A DNA stretch of 64,000 nt from Methylophilaceae bacterium (lineage in GTDB: Bacteria; Pseudomonadota; Gammaproteobacteria; Burkholderiales; Methylophilaceae). The translations under genes and the position numbers were made by a program. Where the stretch lies: assembly GCA_028823485.1 (NCBI GenBank), contig JAPKBG010000007.1, forward strand, positions 1 through 64,000, read 5' to 3'. The notes beneath the pieces were generated by a model, which was given only the letters and a program-made list of their open reading frames with translations, was not told the DNA's origin and searched no databases. Within the stretch, counting starts at the first letter, position 1. Each line of letters starts with the position of its first letter. This document shows, piece after piece, positions 19,061 to 28,870 of the stretch.

Positions 19061-19104
19061 GAGCATAAAAAAATGCAACATGTAAGTTGCGTTTTTTTAT
19101 GCTC
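19061..19104. terminator. bidirectional intrinsic terminator between der and bamD
   Basis: An inverted repeat with 19-base arms (19061-19079 and 19086-19104) has only one mismatched or wobble position and a six-base loop. It starts GAGCAT, contains an A7 run on one side and a T7 run on the other, and ends ATGCTC. The A/T runs inside the arms supply a U-tract for either transcript, so it can stop both der (plus) and bamD (minus) transcription. Confidence 0.9.
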
Positions 19105-19113
19105 GCTTATACT

Positions 19114-19938
19114 TTATAAGCTTTCCCAGAATTTCCACCAAACACTTTCTTTCTTAATTAGCTTACCTGTGAGTAATGGGTTTTCTGGGTAGTTAGTTTT
19201 CAGTACGCGGATAGTATCTTCTTTTAAATCGGTTAAATTCATATAATCGTAAGCACTAACCATCGTCATCAGTGCTTCTTCAGCTGTTTCAGATTTTGGA
19301 TAGTATTCCAATACATATTTAGCACGGTTAAGTGCTGCCAAATAGGCTTTACGGTTCATGTAGTAACGCGCAACGTGCATTTCATGTTGTGCAAGCGTAT
19401 TGACAATATAGAACATACGGAACTGAGAATCTTTGACATAACGGCTTTTTGGAAAGCGATCTATTAGCTCTTTAAATACGGCAAAAGAAAGCTTAAGTGA
19501 CTTAGGGTCGCGGTCATTAATTTCTTGTCCTGTAAATTTTTCAAAAGCGCCTCTTTCATGGAAGGTTGCTAAGCCTTTGAGGTAATAGGCATAATCAATG
19601 TTAGGGTGGTTTGGATGTAGCTTAATAAAGCGGTCTGCAGCTACAATAGTAGATACAGGATCATCTTTTTTATAGTTGGCATAGATGATTTCAAGTTTTG
19701 CTTGTGTTGCATATTTTCCATGCGGGAAACGAGATGCTAATTTTTTGAAATAACCTAATGCTTTGTCATAGTCTCTATCAGCCATAGCAAGCTCGCCAGC
19801 CTCATAAATACGCTGAGCCTGCCATCCTTTGGTATCATCTAGTTCTGTAGGGTCGCCAAATATGGCGCAACCGTTTAAGAATGTACTGATCAATAAACCC
19901 AAAAGTAAAGTTTGAATAAGCTGTAAAATACGGTTCAC
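19114..19938 (-). CDS. bamD: outer membrane assembly lipoprotein BamD
   Basis: BamD is the essential TPR lipoprotein of the BAM complex. A signal with lipobox (LLISTFLNGCAIFG) precedes TPR repeats beginning QRIYEAGELAMADRDYDKAL and containing FPHGKYATQAKLEIIYANYK. I chose the GTG at 19938 because AGGTG lies about 5 bp upstream of it; a TTG at 19953 is an upstream alternative. That gives 274 residues, slightly longer than E. coli BamD. It is convergent with der and divergent from rluD, as is usual for a bamD/rluD pair. Confidence 0.94.
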   Translation of the reverse strand: MNRILQLIQTLLLGLLISTFLNGCAIFGDPTELDDTKGWQAQRIYEAGELAMADRDYDKALGYFKKLASRFPHGKYATQAKLEIIYANYKKDDPVSTIVAADRFIKLHPNHPNIDYAYYLKGLATFHERGAFEKFTGQEINDRDPKSLKLSFAVFKELIDRFPKSRYVKDSQFRMFYIVNTLAQHEMHVARYYMNRKAYLAALNRAKYVLEYYPKSETAEEALMTMVSAYDYMNLTDLKEDTIRVLKTNYPENPLLTGKLIKKESVWWKFWESL

Positions 19939-20004
19939 AAGCACACCTGCCAAATAATGTTTGCGCTATTATAACTGAAGCGCTCGTAAAATAAGTACCT
20001 GAAC

Positions 20005-21090
20005 ATGACAAAAATGACAACTCAAACGCATATCATTCCTATGAATTTAGGTGGGAAACGTTTAGATTTAGCTCTGCAGCAGATGTTGCCTGAGCATTCT
20101 AGAAGTCGATTGCAAGCTTGGATTAAAGACGGATTAGTTAGAGTTAACAGTGAGGCTGTCATTGCTAAAACTAAAGTCTGGGGTGGGGAGCGGGTTGAAA
20201 TCACTCCGCCAGTTAACTTGCAAGAGAATGCATTTAATCCAGAGAATATCCCATTAGACATCGTTTATGAGGATGATGCATTGCTGGTGATTGATAAGCC
20301 AGCTGGCTTGGTTGTTCATCCAGCAGCAGGTAATTGGGGTGGCACATTACTCAATGCACTGTTATTTCACTTTCCTTATTTAGCTGATGTACCGCGTTGC
20401 GGTATTGTGCATCGCTTAGATAAGCAGACCAGTGGTTTGTTGGTGATTGCCAAGACACTTGAAGCGCAAACGAGTTTAGTGCGTCAATTACAAGCGCGTA
20501 CCGTGAAACGTGAGTACCGTGCTGTTGTATGGGGTCAGATATGGCGAAATGGTGTGGTGGAACAACCGATTGGTCGGCATCCGCATGCAAGAACGAAAAT
20601 GGCCGTTGTACGCAGAGGCAAGCTTGCGATTACGCATTATGAGGTGCTAGAGCGTTTTGGTACGAATACCTATATGCGTTGCAGTTTAGAAACTGGGCGT
20701 ACGCATCAAATTCGTGTGCATATGCAATATTTAAAAGCGCCAATGGTCGGTGATCCGCAGTATGGTATTGGTAATATCATTCCACACAAGCAAATGTCGC
20801 CAGCGTTAAAAGAAACGGTATTAGGCTTTAAACGACAGGCGTTACATGCAATTAAGCTGGGTTTAATCCACCCTGTAACGAATAAATTTATGGAATGGCA
20901 AATTGATTTAGCAGAAGATATGAAAGACTTGCTCAACGCGATGCGCGATGAAGAGTCTCCAGCACGGGAAATCGGCTTCGACCTAGGTGTTGATGAAAAT
21001 GGCTTATATGTCGGAGATGGTGATGACGACTGGGATGATGAAGACTTAGATGATGAAGACATGCTAGACGAGGATGACGAAAGTGACTAA
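20005..21090 (+). CDS. rluD: 23S rRNA pseudouridine synthase RluD
   Basis: RluD makes pseudouridines 1911, 1915 and 1917 in helix 69 of 23S rRNA. An N-terminal S4-like domain (GKRLDLALQQML ... WIKDGLVRVN) is followed by the catalytic domain with CGIVHRLDKQTSGLLVIAK, whose Asp is catalytic. ETGRTHQIRVHMQYLKAPMVGDPQYG comes later in that domain. The protein ends in an unusually long acidic tail of about 40 residues, almost all Asp and Glu (from about residue 322). Its last codons overlap the start of the pgeF remnant. Confidence 0.95.
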   Translation: MTKMTTQTHIIPMNLGGKRLDLALQQMLPEHSRSRLQAWIKDGLVRVNSEAVIAKTKVWGGERVEITPPVNLQENAFNPENIPLDIVYEDDALLVIDKPAGLVVHPAAGNWGGTLLNALLFHFPYLADVPRCGIVHRLDKQTSGLLVIAKTLEAQTSLVRQLQARTVKREYRAVVWGQIWRNGVVEQPIGRHPHARTKMAVVRRGKLAITHYEVLERFGTNTYMRCSLETGRTHQIRVHMQYLKAPMVGDPQYGIGNIIPHKQMSPALKETVLGFKRQALHAIKLGLIHPVTNKFMEWQIDLAEDMKDLLNAMRDEESPAREIGFDLGVDENGLYVGDGDDDWDDEDLDDEDMLDEDDESD

Positions 21091-21821
21091 TGTATTGGCG
21101 CAGTCCTTTATTCAGCCCGACTGGCCTGCTTCACTCAATGTCCATGCTTTGCAAACTACACGAATTGGCGGGGTGAGTGCTAAGCCTTACAATAGCCTTA
21201 ACCTCGGTGACCATGTGAATGATCGTGCGCTGCATGTGGCACAGAATCGTCAATTGCTCGCACCCTTTGTTCCAACAGAACCTGTTTGAATGAAGCAAGT
21301 GCATGGTGCGCGTGTGTTAGATGCAGCAACAAGCAGTTGTATTGAATCTGCCGATGCAGCATTTACCAATAAAAACGAATGTGGTGTGTGTGACCATGAC
21401 AGCAGATTGTTTGCCAGTTTTGCTCTGCGACCAGCAAGGCTCAGTTGTTGCGGCAGCGCATGCGGGTTGGCGTAGTTTGCGTGATGGCGTGATTGAGGCG
21501 ACGGTAAAGGCGATGTCAGTAGAGAATAATCAGTTGATGGCGTGGCTAGGCCCTGCGATTGGTCCAGATGCTTTTGAAGTGGGTGAAGAATTGCGTACAC
21601 AGTTTATCGATAAAGATAAGCAAGCAGAGGCGGCTTTCAAGCCACATGGAAGCCGTTTCTTAGGTGATTTAACGATGATTGCGAAACAGCGACTCAACCA
21701 TTTAGGTGTAACGCGTGTGTATGGTGGCGGCTTATCTACCTATGCTGATGCATTGATATTTTTCTCTTATAGACGCGATGGTGATACTGGACGTATGGCA
21801 ACGCTCATCTGGTTAACTTGA
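21074..21821 (+). pseudogene. pgeF: purine nucleoside phosphorylase PgeF/YfiH (multicopper oxidase-like), inactivated
   Basis: YfiH/PgeF family proteins are reported to act as purine nucleoside phosphorylases and to edit peptidoglycan precursors. The first 71 codons (VHALQTTRIGGVSAKPYNSLNL) end at a TGA (21287-21289) where the family has Trp in the P-V-W-x-x-Q-V-H-G motif. The same frame then continues MKQVHGARVLDAATSSCIES. A frameshift near 21368 in a run of five A follows, and the rest continues one frame over as VVCVTMTADCLPVLLCD and AAAHAGWRSLRDG to the normal C-terminus. So there is a nonsense change (TGG to TGA) plus a +1 A-run insertion. The C-terminal piece has no obvious start of its own. 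Confidence 0.86.
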
Positions 21822-21884
21822 AAAAGCGAGTTAGTCTCTGCGCACTAGTTTATAATACGCAACTGTTTGAAAATAGTGACTTTA

Positions 21885-22772
21885 ATGAATATTCCTGATT
21901 TTTCTACCCTTACTTGGATTGTGTTATTTAGCCTCATTGGTGGTGTGCTGAGTGTCAGCGGCGCTGCCATCGTGGCGTTAAATACCAGTAAAGTTCGTGT
22001 GCCAATGCTGATTAGCTACGCGATAGGCGCAATGCTAGGTGCCGTATTTTTAGAAATACTGCCGCACGCAATCGAAGAAGCGAGTTCGCCAAAAATGATG
22101 ACAGGCACAGTGTTGTTCGGCATTTTATTATTTTTTGCTTTAGAGAAGCTAGTGATTTGGCGACATTGTCATGGCGATCACTGCGAAGTGCATGCAGTGC
22201 ATACGGAAGATGACTGTCCTGACCATCAAGCTAGGGATGGCGCTAAAACAAAATTCAAAGCGGTGACTAAGCAAACCCCTTCGATTACGGCAAAGCGAGA
22301 TCAGCATATGCATGACCATGATTTTGGTCGTAGCGGTATGATGATTATGATTGGTGATACCTTCCACAATTTTGTCGATGGGATTTTGATTGCTTCAGCC
22401 TTTATGGTGGATGTGAAGCTTGGTATCGTGACAGCGGTTGCCATTGTGGCGCATGAAATTCCACAAGAAGTCGGTGACTTTTTTATTCTGCTCCATTCTG
22501 GCTACTCTAAAAAGCAAGCTTACATTTTTAATCTTGTTTCTAGCTTAGCGACCATGATTGGTGGTTTGGCTGCATATTTCGCATTACAACAAATGCAAGG
22601 GTTGGTGCCATTTGTACTGGGTATTGCTGCGGCTAGCATGCTTTATGTGGCGGTAGCAGATTTAATCCCGAGCTTGCATAAACGCACAGAATTGCGTGCC
22701 ACTGTGTCGCAATTGCTATTGATTGCGCTAGGTGTGAGCTCTATTGGCCTGATTGGTCATTTTTTACATTGA
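21885..22772 (+). CDS. ZIP family metal transporter
   Basis: This is a ZIP-type divalent metal importer, most likely for zinc, with about eight membrane helices. A His/Asp-rich loop ([21 protein letters not shown], then DQHMHDHDF) lies between helices 3 and 4. The transport-site helices carry [17 protein letters not shown] and [17 protein letters not shown], the classic HN-x3-G and HE-x-PQE-x-G motifs. I chose the ATG at 21885 (MNIPDFSTL); a TTG at 21867 is the longest alternative. TATAAT at 21851-21856 suggests a promoter directly upstream and a very short leader. Confidence 0.92.
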   Translation: MNIPDFSTLTWIVLFSLIGGVLSVSGAAIVALNTSKVRVPMLISYAIGAMLGAVFLEILPHAIEEASSPKMMTGTVLFGILLFFALEKLVIWRHCHGDHCEVHAVHTEDDCPDHQARDGAKTKFKAVTKQTPSITAKRDQHMHDHDFGRSGMMIMIGDTFHNFVDGILIASAFMVDVKLGIVTAVAIVAHEIPQEVGDFFILLHSGYSKKQAYIFNLVSSLATMIGGLAAYFALQQMQGLVPFVLGIAAASMLYVAVADLIPSLHKRTELRATVSQLLLIALGVSSIGLIGHFLH

Positions 22773-22782
22773 TAATGAAATT

Positions 22783-24123
22783 ATGAAAACAAATATCCCA
22801 AAAATTGGTTTTGTCTCACTTGGCTGCCCTAAAGCTGGCTCAGATGCAGAACGTATCCTCACGCAATTAAGAGCAGAGGGTTATGAAATTAGCAATAGCT
22901 ACGAGCAATCTGATTTAGTGGTGGTGAATACCTGTGGCTTTATTGATAGTGCGGTAGAAGAATCGTTAGAAGCGATTGGTGAAGCCATGGATAAAAATGG
23001 CAAGGTGATTGTCACTGGCTGTTTAGGTGCTAAAAAAGGCGTTGTTGAATCCGCACATCCGAATGTATTAGCTGTGACAGGCCCACATGCATTAGAGGAG
23101 GTAATGGCAGCGGTGCATAAGAATTCACCTAAGCCACATGATCCATATACCGATCTAGTGCCACCACAAGGTGTGCGCTTAACACCGCAACATTATGCTT
23201 ATTTGAAAATATCAGAAGGGTGTAATCACCGCTGTAGCTTCTGCATTATCCCAAGTATGCGTGGCAACTTAGTCAGCCGCCCGATTGGTGATGTATTGAA
23301 TGAGGCTGAAAATTTAGTGAATGCGGGTGTTTCTGAGATTCTCGTGATATCACAAGATACTTCAGCTTACGGTGTCGATATGAAGTTCCGTAAAGGTTTT
23401 TGGAATGGTAGGCCGGTACGCACACATATGACGGAGCTAAGCCAAGCCTTAAGTGAGTTAGGTATCTGGATTCGTTTGCATTATGTCTATCCTTATCCGC
23501 ACGTGGATGATGTGATTCCATTGATGGCAGAAGGTTTGATTTTGCCGTATTTAGACGTACCTTTTCAACATGCGACACCACGAATTTTGAAGTCGATGAA
23601 GCGCCCAGCCAGCAGTGAAAACAATTTGTCGCGCATCAAAGCATGGCGTGAAATCTGTCCTGAAATTACCATCCGCTCGACCTTTATTGCTGGCTTCCCA
23701 GGTGAGACGGAAGATGACTTTAAAGAGCTGCTCGATTTCTTAGAGGACGCGCAATTGGACCGAGTTGGCTGTTTTGCTTATTCAGCAGTTGATGGCGCTA
23801 AAGCCAACGACTTGCCAGACCAAGTGCCAGAAGAAATTAAAAAAGAACGCTTAAGCCGCTTTATGGAAGTGCAAGAGCGCATTAGTAGCGCCAAGCTAGA
23901 ACGTAAAATTGGCACCATGCAAACGGTGCTGGTTGATGAGCTGACAACCGATAGTAACGACAATATTATTGCCATCGCACGATCAAAAGCGGACGCGCCA
24001 GAAATTGATGGTGTTGTGTATGTGCAGGATGCTGAGGGCTTAACCCCAGGTGATTTTGTTGATGTTAACATTCTAGATGTGAATGGTCATGACTTAGTTG
24101 GTGGGCCACCTACAGCTGCGTAA
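22783..24123 (+). CDS. rimO: ribosomal protein uS12 methylthiotransferase RimO
   Basis: RimO is a radical-SAM enzyme that adds a methylthio group to the conserved Asp of ribosomal protein S12. The order of domains is an N-terminal methylthiotransferase domain ([20 protein letters not shown]), a radical-SAM core with [17 protein letters not shown] (CxxxCxxC), and a C-terminal TRAM domain ([11 protein letters not shown] onward). The ATG at 22783 gives 446 residues, matching the family. A longer version from TTG 22753 would overlap the ZIP gene and add ten unconserved residues. Confidence 0.95.
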   Translation: MKTNIPKIGFVSLGCPKAGSDAERILTQLRAEGYEISNSYEQSDLVVVNTCGFIDSAVEESLEAIGEAMDKNGKVIVTGCLGAKKGVVESAHPNVLAVTGPHALEEVMAAVHKNSPKPHDPYTDLVPPQGVRLTPQHYAYLKISEGCNHRCSFCIIPSMRGNLVSRPIGDVLNEAENLVNAGVSEILVISQDTSAYGVDMKFRKGFWNGRPVRTHMTELSQALSELGIWIRLHYVYPYPHVDDVIPLMAEGLILPYLDVPFQHATPRILKSMKRPASSENNLSRIKAWREICPEITIRSTFIAGFPGETEDDFKELLDFLEDAQLDRVGCFAYSAVDGAKANDLPDQVPEEIKKERLSRFMEVQERISSAKLERKIGTMQTVLVDELTTDSNDNIIAIARSKADAPEIDGVVYVQDAEGLTPGDFVDVNILDVNGHDLVGGPPTAA

Positions 24124-24137
24124 ATAGCTGAAGGTTT

Positions 24138-24476
24138 TTAAACCTTAGGCTGAGTAAATAAATCAGGCACGATAGATGCAGGCCGCTCGCTATCAGCACG
24201 GTCTTCTAAAAAGTCTAAAGTGAGTGGGCAGCGCGTTGGTTTACGTGCTGATTTTTGCTTTTTACTTTTGTTTTTGTTGAGGTCGATATAAGGCGTTTCG
24301 CTGATGCGGACATAGCCAGAGGTGGCTAACTTTTTAGTGGCGACTTCAAACAAGCTCAGTGAGTTGTCAATGTTTTGTAGTGTCATGGTGTTTTTACTAA
24401 TACTAAGCACGTTGTACAGCGCCAGTTTGTTGGCCGATGTTTTTTTGCCGTAAATTTCACCTGTATGTATACCCAT
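24138..24476 (-). CDS. small protein of unknown function
   Basis: This 112-residue protein has no domain I recognise. It starts MGIHTGEIYGKKTSANKLAL, has alternating hydrophobic positions that suggest a small beta-rich fold in the first 65 residues, and a basic Lys/Arg patch at about residues 69-81 (NKNKSKKQKSARKPTR). It ends with a short acidic and proline-containing tail. No signal peptide or membrane helix is visible. GGGAG 5 bp before the ATG and an isolated reading frame between convergent rimO and divergent gltX support it as a real gene. It may be a lineage-specific Methylophilaceae protein. Confidence 0.6.
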   Translation of the reverse strand: MGIHTGEIYGKKTSANKLALYNVLSISKNTMTLQNIDNSLSLFEVATKKLATSGYVRISETPYIDLNKNKSKKQKSARKPTRCPLTLDFLEDRADSERPASIVPDLFTQPKV

Positions 24477-24690
24477 GTACTCCCAATCACGTCATGCTTA
24501 ATACTCAATCTAGACTATCGAATAGCTAGTTACTAGTTTTATATCATAAATTAATTTAATTGACAAAAATAAAACATTGAATAGTAAGCAGTATTTAAAA
24601 TCATAGATTGAGGATTGGCTTTGCTGTAACACAAGGTGATTATTAGGCTTACATGGTAGAATTCTCTTTTCAACCTTTAGCTATTACATT

Positions 24691-26085
24691 ATGACCGTAC
24701 GTACTCGTTTCGCGCCTAGCCCTACAGGATTTTTACATATTGGTGGTGCTCGCACCGCGCTATTCTCGTGGGCTTATGCCAAAAAGCATCAAGGCAAGTT
24801 TGTCCTGCGTGTAGAAGATACGGACGTTGAGCGCAGTACACCAGAAGCGGTGCAAGCCATTATGGATGGTATGGCATGGTTGGGTTTGAGTCATGACGAA
24901 GGCCCGTTCCATCAAATGCAACGCATGGGAATCTATCAAAAGCATTTAGAAACACTATTGGCATCTGGTCATGCGTATTACTGTTATAGCAGTAAAGAAG
25001 AGTTAGGTGCTTTGCGAGCACAGCAAGTGGAAGCAGGCATGAAGCCGAAGTATGATGGTAAATGGCGCCCAGAAGTGGGTAAAGTATTGCCTGAAGTGCC
25101 AGCTGATATTAAGCCAGTGATTCGCTTTAACAACCCTAAAGAAGGCGCTGTGGCTTGGGATGACCTTGTTAAAGGCCGGATTGAAATTGCCAATACTGAA
25201 ATGGATGATGTCATTATTGCGCGTGGCGAGGGTACGCCAACCTATAACTTTTGCGTTGTCGTAGACGACTGGGAGATGGGGATTACGCATGTCATTCGCG
25301 GAGATGACCATGTGAACAATACGCCACGTCAAATCAATATGTTGAATGCGCTTGGTGCAACCGTACCGCATTATGCACACTTATCCATGATTCTTGGTAG
25401 TGATGGTCAGAAGTTGTCAAAACGTCATGGCGCGGTGAGTGTGATGCAATACCATGAAGACGGCTATTTACCAGAGGCAATCTTGAATTACTTAGGCCGT
25501 TTAGGTTGGAGCCATGGTGATGATGAAGTGTTTGATATCAAGCAGTTCTGTGAGTGGTTTGATTTAGATCACATTACGCCATCAGCAGCGCAGTTTAATA
25601 CAGAAAAATTGAACTGGCTGAATGCGCACTATATTAAAAATGCTGATTTAGATGCATTGGCACCCGACATTACTAAGCGGATGGCCGCTTTAGGTGTGGC
25701 CGTGCGAGCTGAACCACCAATCAAGACTGTGCTTGAACTGTATCGTGAGCGTGCAAACAATTTGAACCAATTAGCGGCTGACATTGCCTATTTCTACATC
25801 GTGCCAGAAACGAATGCTAAAGATGCTGAAAAACATTTGACAGATGAAATTAAACCTGTGATGGCGGTGATGGCTGAAACCTTAAAAAATACGACATGGA
25901 CAGCTGAAGCTATTCATGAAGTGATTGCTGCGACTGTAAAGGAAAATGTGCTTAAATTCCCTAAGATAGCGATGCCATTACGTGTCATGTTGGCGGGTAT
26001 TGCACAGTCGCCTAGTATTGATCAAGTGATGGCTATCTTAGGTAAAGAAACCGTTTTAAACAGAATGGCGCACTATTTGAAATAA
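24691..26085 (+). CDS. gltX: glutamyl-tRNA synthetase
   Basis: This class I synthetase charges tRNA-Glu. The HIGH-type motif is HIGGARTALFSW (residues 17-28) and the KMSKS-type motif is KLSKRHG near residue 244. The FVLRVEDTDVERST and VIRGDDHVNNTPRQ segments are family signatures, and a helical anticodon-binding domain fills the last third. The 464 residues are the usual size. It starts at ATG 24691 after a 214-bp gap from the divergent small gene; that gap holds its promoter but no other feature I can name. Confidence 0.97.
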   Translation: MTVRTRFAPSPTGFLHIGGARTALFSWAYAKKHQGKFVLRVEDTDVERSTPEAVQAIMDGMAWLGLSHDEGPFHQMQRMGIYQKHLETLLASGHAYYCYSSKEELGALRAQQVEAGMKPKYDGKWRPEVGKVLPEVPADIKPVIRFNNPKEGAVAWDDLVKGRIEIANTEMDDVIIARGEGTPTYNFCVVVDDWEMGITHVIRGDDHVNNTPRQINMLNALGATVPHYAHLSMILGSDGQKLSKRHGAVSVMQYHEDGYLPEAILNYLGRLGWSHGDDEVFDIKQFCEWFDLDHITPSAAQFNTEKLNWLNAHYIKNADLDALAPDITKRMAALGVAVRAEPPIKTVLELYRERANNLNQLAADIAYFYIVPETNAKDAEKHLTDEIKPVMAVMAETLKNTTWTAEAIHEVIAATVKENVLKFPKIAMPLRVMLAGIAQSPSIDQVMAILGKETVLNRMAHYLK

Positions 26086-26199
26086 AAAGTTTGTTTTAGC
26101 ACTTGAAATTCGAACAAAAAGCCGCAATGATAGTCATATCGCTATCGATAATTCAAAAAAGAGCTATCTCCAATTTATTATAACTCCAAGGAGTAAGGA

Positions 26200-26439
26200 A
26201 TGACCAATAAAGGCCAAATGTTACAAGACCCATTTTTAAATGCATTGAGAAAAGAACACGTACAAGTGTCTATTTACTTGGTGAACGGTATTAAATTACA
26301 AGGACAAGTTGATTCATTTGATCAGTATGTTATTTTGCTTAAAAATACCGTGGTACAAATGGTTTACAAACATGCTATCTCTACCATTGTGCCTGCGCGT
26401 GCAGTTGAGATAGACACGCCTGAGCCGGATGACGCTTAA
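26200..26439 (+). CDS. hfq: RNA chaperone Hfq
   Basis: Hfq is a hexameric Sm-like protein that pairs small RNAs with mRNAs. The Sm1 region ([26 protein letters not shown]) and Sm2 region ([13 protein letters not shown]) are intact. The 79-residue protein has a short acidic end (DTPEPDDA), as is common in Betaproteobacteria. AAGGAG lies 10 bp upstream of the ATG. hflX follows 66 bp later, the standard hfq-hflX-hflK-hflC order. Confidence 0.98.
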   Translation: MTNKGQMLQDPFLNALRKEHVQVSIYLVNGIKLQGQVDSFDQYVILLKNTVVQMVYKHAISTIVPARAVEIDTPEPDDA

Positions 26440-26505
26440 TTTGGATATTCTAAATTCGGCACTTCTTGATTTAATTACTGGTGAGTTGAATAATCAGGCA
26501 TCCGC

Positions 26506-27648
26506 ATGCTAGATAGACCTGAAAGTACAGATGCGGTCATCCTCGTTAGTATCGATTTTAATGAGTCAGATTATGAAGAAAGCCTGTACGAGCTAAGGCA
26601 GCTCGTTACTACAGCGGGTCTTAATATTACTGGTACATTAGAAGGAAAGCGAAGCGTGCCTGATGCTAAATTGTTTATCGGTTCAGGCAAGGCGGATGAC
26701 TTAAAGTCGATGTTAGAAGCTGGTGAGACCAAGCTAGTCGCTTTCAATCATGATTTGAGCCCATCACAACAACGTAACTTAGAGCGATTTTTAGATGCCA
26801 GAGTCGTTGATCGTACTGGACTTATCCTTGATATTTTTGCACAGCGTGCACAAACACATGAAGGTAAGTTGCAAGTGGAGTTGGCGCAGCTAGAGCATAT
26901 GTCAACCCGGTTGGTTAAAGGCTGGAGTCACTTGGAACGTCAAAAAGGCGGTATTGGCGTTCGTGGTGGACCTGGTGAAACGCAGTTGGAACTGGATAGA
27001 CGACTATTACGTGTTCGCATTAAACAGCTACGTGAGAAACTGACGAAACTGAAATCACAGCGTGGGATGCAGCGCCGCGCTCGTAAACGTTCCAACATCA
27101 TGTCAGTTTCCTTAGTTGGTTATACCAATGCAGGTAAGTCAACCTTGTTTAATCGTTTGACGCGTTCTGATATTTACGCAGCGGATCAATTGTTCGCGAC
27201 ACTAGATACGACTTCGCGCAAGATGCATTTACCAGAGCTGGAAGGCTATGGTTCCTTACCTGTAGTGTTGTCTGATACGGTTGGCTTCATCAAACACCTA
27301 CCAACTACGTTGATTGAAGCGTTTGGTGCTACTTTGGAAGAGGCGGTACAAGCGGACTTGCTTTTTCATATCGTTGATATGGCGAGTACCAATCGTGAAG
27401 CGCAAATCTCACAAGTGAATAAGGTATTGCATGATATTGGCGCAGAAAAAGTGCCGCAAATTTCAATTCTCAATCAGATTGACCGCACCGATTGTGAAGC
27501 AGGTTTTGATCGTGATGAGTATGGTAGGATTGTGCGCATACGTGCTTCTGCTAAAACAGGCAAAGGCATGGAGTATGTTAGACTCGCATTACAAGAACAT
27601 CATGCGTATTTGAAGAAGTTAAGTACAGAAAAAACGTCTTATGTCTAA
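26506..27648 (+). CDS. hflX: ribosome-associated GTPase HflX
   Basis: HflX splits stalled or heat-damaged ribosomes. An N-terminal nucleotide-binding subdomain (VILVSIDFNESDYEESLYEL) is followed by the Gly-rich linker KGGIGVRGGPGETQLELDRR and a GTPase domain. That domain has G1 [16 protein letters not shown]3 DTVGFI and G4 NQID. The G4 Lys is replaced (N-Q-I-D rather than N-K-x-D), a tolerated variant in HflX proteins. The 380 residues match the family. Confidence 0.96.
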   Translation: MLDRPESTDAVILVSIDFNESDYEESLYELRQLVTTAGLNITGTLEGKRSVPDAKLFIGSGKADDLKSMLEAGETKLVAFNHDLSPSQQRNLERFLDARVVDRTGLILDIFAQRAQTHEGKLQVELAQLEHMSTRLVKGWSHLERQKGGIGVRGGPGETQLELDRRLLRVRIKQLREKLTKLKSQRGMQRRARKRSNIMSVSLVGYTNAGKSTLFNRLTRSDIYAADQLFATLDTTSRKMHLPELEGYGSLPVVLSDTVGFIKHLPTTLIEAFGATLEEAVQADLLFHIVDMASTNREAQISQVNKVLHDIGAEKVPQISILNQIDRTDCEAGFDRDEYGRIVRIRASAKTGKGMEYVRLALQEHHAYLKKLSTEKTSYV

Positions 27649-27714
27649 TCAGCATCATTGGTTGGAAAAAGTCAGTATTCAAAAATAACATTAGCAATTT
27701 AGGAGTAAGTGAAA

Positions 27715-28869
27715 ATGAAACTTCCCGCTTGGGCACAAGGTAATAACCAAGGGCCGCCAGACTTGGATGAAGTCTTTAAAGATTTGAGCAAAAAGATTAA
27801 TAATCTTTTTGGCAAAAGCAATGGCAGTGGCAGTGGCCGACCGCCAGCCAATGATGCGCCGATGGATTTGCCTATTGTGCCTATTATCTTGCTGGTGTTT
27901 TCTATTTGGATGGCGACAGGCTTTTACATCATTGACCAAGGTTCATTAGGGGTGAAACAACGCTTCGGTGAATATGTGGAATCGACAGAGCCAGGCCCAA
28001 GCTGGCACTGGCCATTTCCAATCGAGAATGTCACGGTTGTGAATATGGAGCAAGTGCGTCGCTTAGAAGTTGGTTATCGTAGTAGTTCAAACGGCAGTAA
28101 AGTCAAAGTGCCCGCCGAGGCGCTCATGCTGACTGAAGATGAAAACATCATTGATTTACAGTTTGCAGTGCAATACAACCTTAAGAATGCAAAAGACTAC
28201 CTATTTAACAATCGCTCTACTGATGATGCTGTGATGTCTGCTGCTGAAACGGCGATTCGTGAAGTGGTTGGTAAAAACAAGTTAGATGATTTGTTACAAA
28301 AAGGGTTGCAAGACACATCCGAGCAAATGCAAACGTTGTTAGATTTTTATAAAACTGGCGTCAATATCACCAGTGTTTCTCTACAATCCGCATTGCCACC
28401 GCAGCCGGTGCAAAAAGCCTTTGAAGATGTGAACAGGGCTAATCAAGATTACCAGCGAAAAATTAACGAAGGTCAGGCGTATGCTAATACTGTTGTGCCA
28501 AAAGCACGCGGTAGTGCTGCACGATTACTTGAAGAGGCTGAAGGTTATAAGCTGAAAGTGCAGAGCGAAGCAAAAGGTAATGCGAGCCGCTTCGAGAAAA
28601 TATATGCGGAATATATGAAAGCACCAGTGGTGACACGTCAGCGTTTATTCATTGAGGCACAAGAGCAAATATTGTCTAGCGTCAGCAAGGTGATTATTGA
28701 CCAAAAAGAAGGTGGTAGCAGTCTACTTTACTTACCTTTAGATAAGTTGATGCAAGCAACGGGGTCTCAGCCTACATCAGTTCGCAATTCAACACAGTCT
28801 TCAGCAAGTAACGCGAGTGCAATTGAGGATGAACGTGCTTTAGATCGCGACCGCGAGAGAGAAAACTAA
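27715..28869 (+). CDS. hflK: FtsH protease modulator HflK
   Basis: HflK and HflC form a large membrane cage around the FtsH protease. HflK has a cytoplasmic Gly/Ser/Pro-rich N-terminus, a membrane helix (PIVPIILLVFSIWMATGFYII, about residues 52-73), then an SPFH/band 7 domain and a coiled-coil region (YQRKINEGQAYANTVVPKAR). The ATG at 27715 is 9 bp after AGGAG, so it is preferred over a GTG at 27709. A polar tail closes the 384-residue protein. hflC follows after one base. Confidence 0.95.
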   Translation: MKLPAWAQGNNQGPPDLDEVFKDLSKKINNLFGKSNGSGSGRPPANDAPMDLPIVPIILLVFSIWMATGFYIIDQGSLGVKQRFGEYVESTEPGPSWHWPFPIENVTVVNMEQVRRLEVGYRSSSNGSKVKVPAEALMLTEDENIIDLQFAVQYNLKNAKDYLFNNRSTDDAVMSAAETAIREVVGKNKLDDLLQKGLQDTSEQMQTLLDFYKTGVNITSVSLQSALPPQPVQKAFEDVNRANQDYQRKINEGQAYANTVVPKARGSAARLLEEAEGYKLKVQSEAKGNASRFEKIYAEYMKAPVVTRQRLFIEAQEQILSSVSKVIIDQKEGGSSLLYLPLDKLMQATGSQPTSVRNSTQSSASNASAIEDERALDRDREREN

Positions 28870-28870
28870 T

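Noticed and set aside
8767-21821. Stop-codon read-through or recoding (TAG in pilF, TGA in pgeF)
   Set aside because: Each gene also has a frameshift after the stop, so read-through alone would not restore the protein, and no other gene in the window uses these codons as sense.
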